Source: an uncultured Hungatella sp. (GTDB taxonomy: Bacteria; Bacillota; Clostridia; Lachnospirales; Lachnospiraceae). Taken from it: a DNA stretch of 64,000 nucleotides. The position numbers were made by a program, and so were the translations under genes. The notes beneath the pieces were generated by a model, which ran no database searches, was not told where the DNA came from, and saw nothing but the letters and a program-made list of their open reading frames with translations. Location: the NCBI GenBank assembly GCA_949879795.1, contig CATLBR010000006.1, positions 62,001 through 126,000 of the forward strand, read 5' to 3'. How positions within the stretch are numbered: the first letter of the stretch is position 1; every line of letters begins with the position of its first letter. Below are positions 61,063-64,000 of this stretch, piece by piece.

Positions 61063-62981
61063 GACAGTTCCTCCGCTTCCTTCAGCCACAGGCGGCTGCT
61101 GGCGTCGCTGGGCATCCGCAGATCTCCTCTGGGAGACACGGAAACGGAGCCCACTCTCGGGCCGTCGGGCAGACAGGACCGTTTAAACTGCTGGCTGAAG
61201 AATCGACGGTAAAAGACTTTCAGCCATTTTAAGATCGTCTCCCGCTCATATTCTTTCCCAAAGCCATGGAGCGCCATGCGGAAAATCCTGGACGGGCTGT
61301 AGCCGAATCTCAAAATATAATACATGAAAAAGTCGTGAAGCTCATACGGGCCTACCAGATCCTCCGTCTTCTGAGCAATGACGCCGTTCTCCGGCGGAAG
61401 GAGTTCCGGACTCACAGGAGTGTCCAGAACGTCGTACAGCACCGCCTGAAGTTCTTTCTCCCCACAGGTGTCCGCGTAGTAGCGCACAAGATGGCGAACG
61501 AGAGTTTTTGGAACCGAGGCGTTGACCCCATACATGGACATATGATCCCCGTTGTAGGTAGCCCAGCCCAGAGCCAGTTCAGACATATCGCCTGTTCCCA
61601 CCACCATGCCGTTTATCTGATTGGCTATATCCATGAGAACCTGGGTCCTCTCCCTGGCCTGACCGTTCTCGTAGGTCACGTCATGGTTGGACGGATCCTG
61701 ACCGATATCTCTAAAATGTGCAAGCACCGAATCCTTTATATTCACTTCCCGGAGCTCTGCCCCCAGCTTCCCGGTGAGGGTGCAGGCATTTCGGTATGTC
61801 CGGTCTGTGGTCCCGAAACAGGGCATGGTCACCGCACATATGTGATCTCTGGAAATTCCAAGCATGTCAAAGGTTCTGGCCGTCACCAGAAGCGCCAGGG
61901 TAGAATCCAGACCACCGGAGATCCCCAGAACCGCCCGGGTGCTTCCCGTATGTTCCAGGCGTTTTTTCAGGCCCATCGCCTGAATGGAGAGAATATCTTC
62001 ACAACGCTTGTCCCGCTCTCCCGTATCGCGGGGAACAAAGGGTGATGGATCGATAAACCGGTTCAACCGCAGTTCTTCCGCCTCCAGTGCAAACTCCACC
62101 GAAACGTAGTCCTCCCTGCAGCCTTCGGACGCGGCAGGAAAAGTGGTGAGCCGCCTCCTCTCGGCGGCAAGGCGCTCCAGATCCATATCCCCGTAGATCA
62201 CGCCGGAGGTAAACCGCTTTGACACGGCCAGGCTGGTTCCGTTCTCCGCGATAATGTTGTGCCCCCCGAATACCAGATCCTGGGTGGACTCCCCCTCACC
62301 CGCGTTGGCATAGATATATCCGCAGATCAGACGGGCCGACTGACCCGTGATGAGAGAATTGCGGTAGACATCCTTCCCCACAGTCTCATCGCTGGCAGAA
62401 CAGTTGGCGATCACCGTAGCCCCTGCACAGGCATGGTCGATGCTGGGAGGACAGGGAACCCACACGTCCTCGCAGATCTCCGCCGCCAGGGTCAGTCCCG
62501 GCATGGTGGTGCAGACAAAAAGCAGCCCTGACCCAAAAGGCACCTTGCCGCCTTCCCACGACACCCACACAGGTTTTCTGCTGCCTGAGACAAAATGGCG
62601 CGCTTCATAGAATTCAGAATAGTTTGGAATGTTGGTCTTTGGAACCAGACCCAAAAGTTTTCCCCGGTGAACCGCTGCTGCCACATTGTAGAGTTTTCCG
62701 CCTTCCTGCCACGGAAGCCCTACAAAAGCTATGATATCCAGCTCCCTTGTGGCCTGCAGTATGACGGACAGCTGATGTCTCGCCTCCTGAAGAAGAGAAT
62801 TCTGCAAAAACAGATCGCCGCAGGTATAACCCGTGAGACACAGTTCGGGAAACACGATAATCTTCGCGTGCTCACCCCAGGCCTGTTTCATCATCTCTAT
62901 CACCTGACCGGCATTGTGCTTCGGATCTGCCACGATAATCTTCGGAGTCGCGGCCGCTGTTCGTATAAATCCTTGTTTCAT
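61059..62981 (-). CDS. nadE: Glutamine-dependent NAD+ synthetase
   Basis: 640 residues. The N-terminal nitrilase-type glutaminase domain has the Glu in VFPELCLTG, Lys in VPKTNIPNY and Cys in AAEICEDVWVP. The C-terminal synthetase has the PP-loop GISGGLDSTLAL and downstream GTGDMSELALGW. It amidates nicotinate adenine dinucleotide. SD AGAGGAG precedes ATG 62981. Transcribed divergently from tcdA. Confidence 0.96.
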   Translation of the reverse strand: MKQGFIRTAAATPKIIVADPKHNAGQVIEMMKQAWGEHAKIIVFPELCLTGYTCGDLFLQNSLLQEARHQLSVILQATRELDIIAFVGLPWQEGGKLYNVAAAVHRGKLLGLVPKTNIPNYSEFYEARHFVSGSRKPVWVSWEGGKVPFGSGLLFVCTTMPGLTLAAEICEDVWVPCPPSIDHACAGATVIANCSASDETVGKDVYRNSLITGQSARLICGYIYANAGEGESTQDLVFGGHNIIAENGTSLAVSKRFTSGVIYGDMDLERLAAERRRLTTFPAASEGCREDYVSVEFALEAEELRLNRFIDPSPFVPRDTGERDKRCEDILSIQAMGLKKRLEHTGSTRAVLGISGGLDSTLALLVTARTFDMLGISRDHICAVTMPCFGTTDRTYRNACTLTGKLGAELREVNIKDSVLAHFRDIGQDPSNHDVTYENGQARERTQVLMDIANQINGMVVGTGDMSELALGWATYNGDHMSMYGVNASVPKTLVRHLVRYYADTCGEKELQAVLYDVLDTPVSPELLPPENGVIAQKTEDLVGPYELHDFFMYYILRFGYSPSRIFRMALHGFGKEYERETILKWLKVFYRRFFSQQFKRSCLPDGPRVGSVSVSPRGDLRMPSDASSRLWLKEAEELS

Positions 62982-63067
62982 AAAAAGCTCCTCTTATTAA
63001 GTATATTGTCTTCTTAAACTGTTGCCTTTTATGACTTATTATACACTTACTTTTTAGAAAAGGGAAG

Positions 63068-63096
63068 TTTACTTTTGAAAGAGAAACATGTAAAAT
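63068..63096 (+). promoter_or_regulatory. SigA-type promoter of tcdA
   Basis: TTTACT, a 17-bp spacer and TAAAAT, ending 24 bp before the start codon. Confidence 0.55.
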
Positions 63097-63119
63097 GACT
63101 TTAAAAGGAGAGAATATTG

Positions 63120-63842
63120 ATGATACATGAATTTTCACGCACAGAACTTCTTATCGGTCAGGATGGACTGAAACGTCTGGCCTCCTCCGTCGTCCTTGTG
63201 TTCGGCGTAGGCGGTGTGGGCTCCCACTGCATCGAGGCTTTGGCCCGCAGCGGCGTAGGACATCTGATCCTGACAGACCCCGACCAGGTAGCTCTCACCA
63301 ACATCAACCGGCAGAGCATCGCAGCACACAGCACCTTGGGACGGTACAAAACCCATGTGATGAAAGAGCGCATCCTGGACATCAATCCCAAAGCAACTGT
63401 GGACACCCGTGAGCAGTTTATCCTGCCGGACAACCTGGAAGCCTTCTTTGACAGCCTCCCTTCGCATATCGACTACATCATCGATGCCGTCGACACCGTT
63501 TCCGCCAAACTAGCCATCGCGGAATACTCTCTGAGAAATCAGTTTCCTCTCATCTCCTCCATGGGGACAGGCAACAAACTCCATCCCGAGATGTTTGAGA
63601 TCACGGACATCTCAGAAACCTCCGTGTGTCCCCTGTGCCGAGTCATGCGCAGGGAATTAAAACGCAGGGGCATAACCCGACTGAAAGTTCTCTACTCCAA
63701 AGAGATTCCTGCCGTGGCACCGGCTCCTCCGGAAGAATCCTTCGGAAAGCGCTCCGTACCTGCCAGCATATCCTTTGTGCCGCCGGTGGCCGGCCTTCTC
63801 ATAGCGGGGGAGGTGATACGGGAGCTGGCCGGGGTGGACTGA
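63120..63842 (+). CDS. tcdA: tRNA threonylcarbamoyladenosine dehydratase (TcdA/YgdL, ThiF family)
   Basis: 240 residues of the E1-like family that cyclises t6A at tRNA position 37. ATP-binding loop VLVFGVGGVGSHCIEALARSG, Arg finger region NINRQSIAAHSTLGRYK, and IDYIIDAVDTVSAKL. Cys residues in SVCPLCRVMRRELKRRG suggest the usual activity loop. ATG 63120 follows AAAGGAG; a TTG one codon upstream is in frame. Confidence 0.94.
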   Translation: MIHEFSRTELLIGQDGLKRLASSVVLVFGVGGVGSHCIEALARSGVGHLILTDPDQVALTNINRQSIAAHSTLGRYKTHVMKERILDINPKATVDTREQFILPDNLEAFFDSLPSHIDYIIDAVDTVSAKLAIAEYSLRNQFPLISSMGTGNKLHPEMFEITDISETSVCPLCRVMRRELKRRGITRLKVLYSKEIPAVAPAPPEESFGKRSVPASISFVPPVAGLLIAGEVIRELAGVD

Positions 63843-63880
63843 TCAGCCGCCCAGGCGGCTTTTCAGGTGCCCTGACAACA

Positions 63881-63907
63881 AAAAAAGTCTGTTCGCACAG
63901 ACTTTTT
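63881..63907. terminator. Bidirectional intrinsic terminator between tcdA and tRNA-Glu
   Basis: AAAAAGTCTGT pairs with ACAGACTTTTT around TCGC. It serves the leftward tRNA gene and, with the small GCCGCC/GGCGGC hairpin at 63846-63863, the rightward tcdA gene. Confidence 0.85.
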
Positions 63908-63914
63908 AACTTGA

Positions 63915-63986
63915 TGACCAATCCGGGAATCGAACCCGGGTTTACGCCGTGAGAGGGCGTCGTCTTGACCGCTTGACCAATTGGCC
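63915..63986 (-). tRNA. tRNA-Glu (anticodon CUC)
   Basis: 72 nt on the minus strand. Acceptor arms GGCCAAT/ATTGGTC, D-arm with AATTGGTCAAGCGG, anticodon stem ACGCC/GGCGT with loop CTCTCAC (anticodon CTC), and T-arm CCGGG-TTCGATT-CCCGG. The discriminator is A and CCA is not encoded. Confidence 0.95.
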
Positions 63987-64000
63987 GTACCTTTAACGCT

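Overview
The window reads as chromosomal DNA of a gut Firmicute, most likely a Lachnospiraceae (Clostridium cluster XIVa) species. This rests on GC-rich coding sequence with Gram-positive Shine-Dalgarno sites, a Gram-positive VirB4/VirB6/VirD4 secretion locus, DUF1292 and Rpn-type proteins, an IS66 remnant and a CptN-like type III toxin. The species cannot be fixed from the sequence alone.

Region 1 (1-33.3 kb) is a large leftward accessory locus. Two co-oriented gene blocks belong together. The right block (29.7-18.2 kb) encodes a LytS-type histidine kinase, a response regulator with a SARP-like output domain, an EamA transporter fused to a second membrane domain, a small anchored protein, a membrane SpoIIE/RsbU phosphatase, an RsbW-like kinase and a 1584-residue protein with a PQ-rich hinge and kinase-like motifs. 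The left block (11.1-0 kb) encodes a DUF1292 protein, an RsbV-like STAS protein, a CPBP protease, a VirD4 coupling protein, an anchored surface protein, two tandem VirB6 paralogues and a VirB4 ATPase cut by the window edge. Both blocks begin at promoters of identical design: paired TTGTNGTA repeats 11 bp apart, then a -10 box after a fixed 10-bp gap. This suggests that the two-component system, the partner switch and the secretion machine form one regulon. A LytTR gene and an OmpR-type two-component system follow at 29.9-33.3 kb.

Region 2 (11.3-18.1 kb) is a visibly AT-rich island that separates the two blocks. It carries an Rpn-type gene with an in-frame stop, an IS66 remnant, an O-acetyltransferase, an AraC regulator, a complete type III toxin-antitoxin module with pseudoknot RNA repeats, a GNAT protein, an APH-like kinase and an orphan Imm53-type immunity gene.

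Region 3 (33.4-45.5 kb) holds a RelB/YoeB toxin-antitoxin pair and then a cysteine/thiol catabolism cluster. The cluster has a PatB/MalY C-S lyase, a DAACS symporter, RidA, a glutaredoxin-like protein, a CoA-disulfide reductase-rhodanese fusion and a CyuA-type cysteine desulfidase. Three clear -24/-12 promoters, a sigma-54 activator and RpoN itself make it a self-contained sigma-54 regulon. Around the desulfidase gene lie several unusual palindromic elements, including two copies of a ~175-bp element whose stems differ in sequence but still pair.

Region 4 (45.6-64 kb) is mostly ordinary chromosome: alcohol dehydrogenase, 6-phospho-beta-glucosidase, lipoprotein, upp, LbH protein, topoisomerase III, aldose epimerase, asd, birA, argF, patatin, SPFH/NfeD pair, rRNA/tRNA methyltransferase, NAD synthetase, tcdA and tRNA-Glu(CUC).
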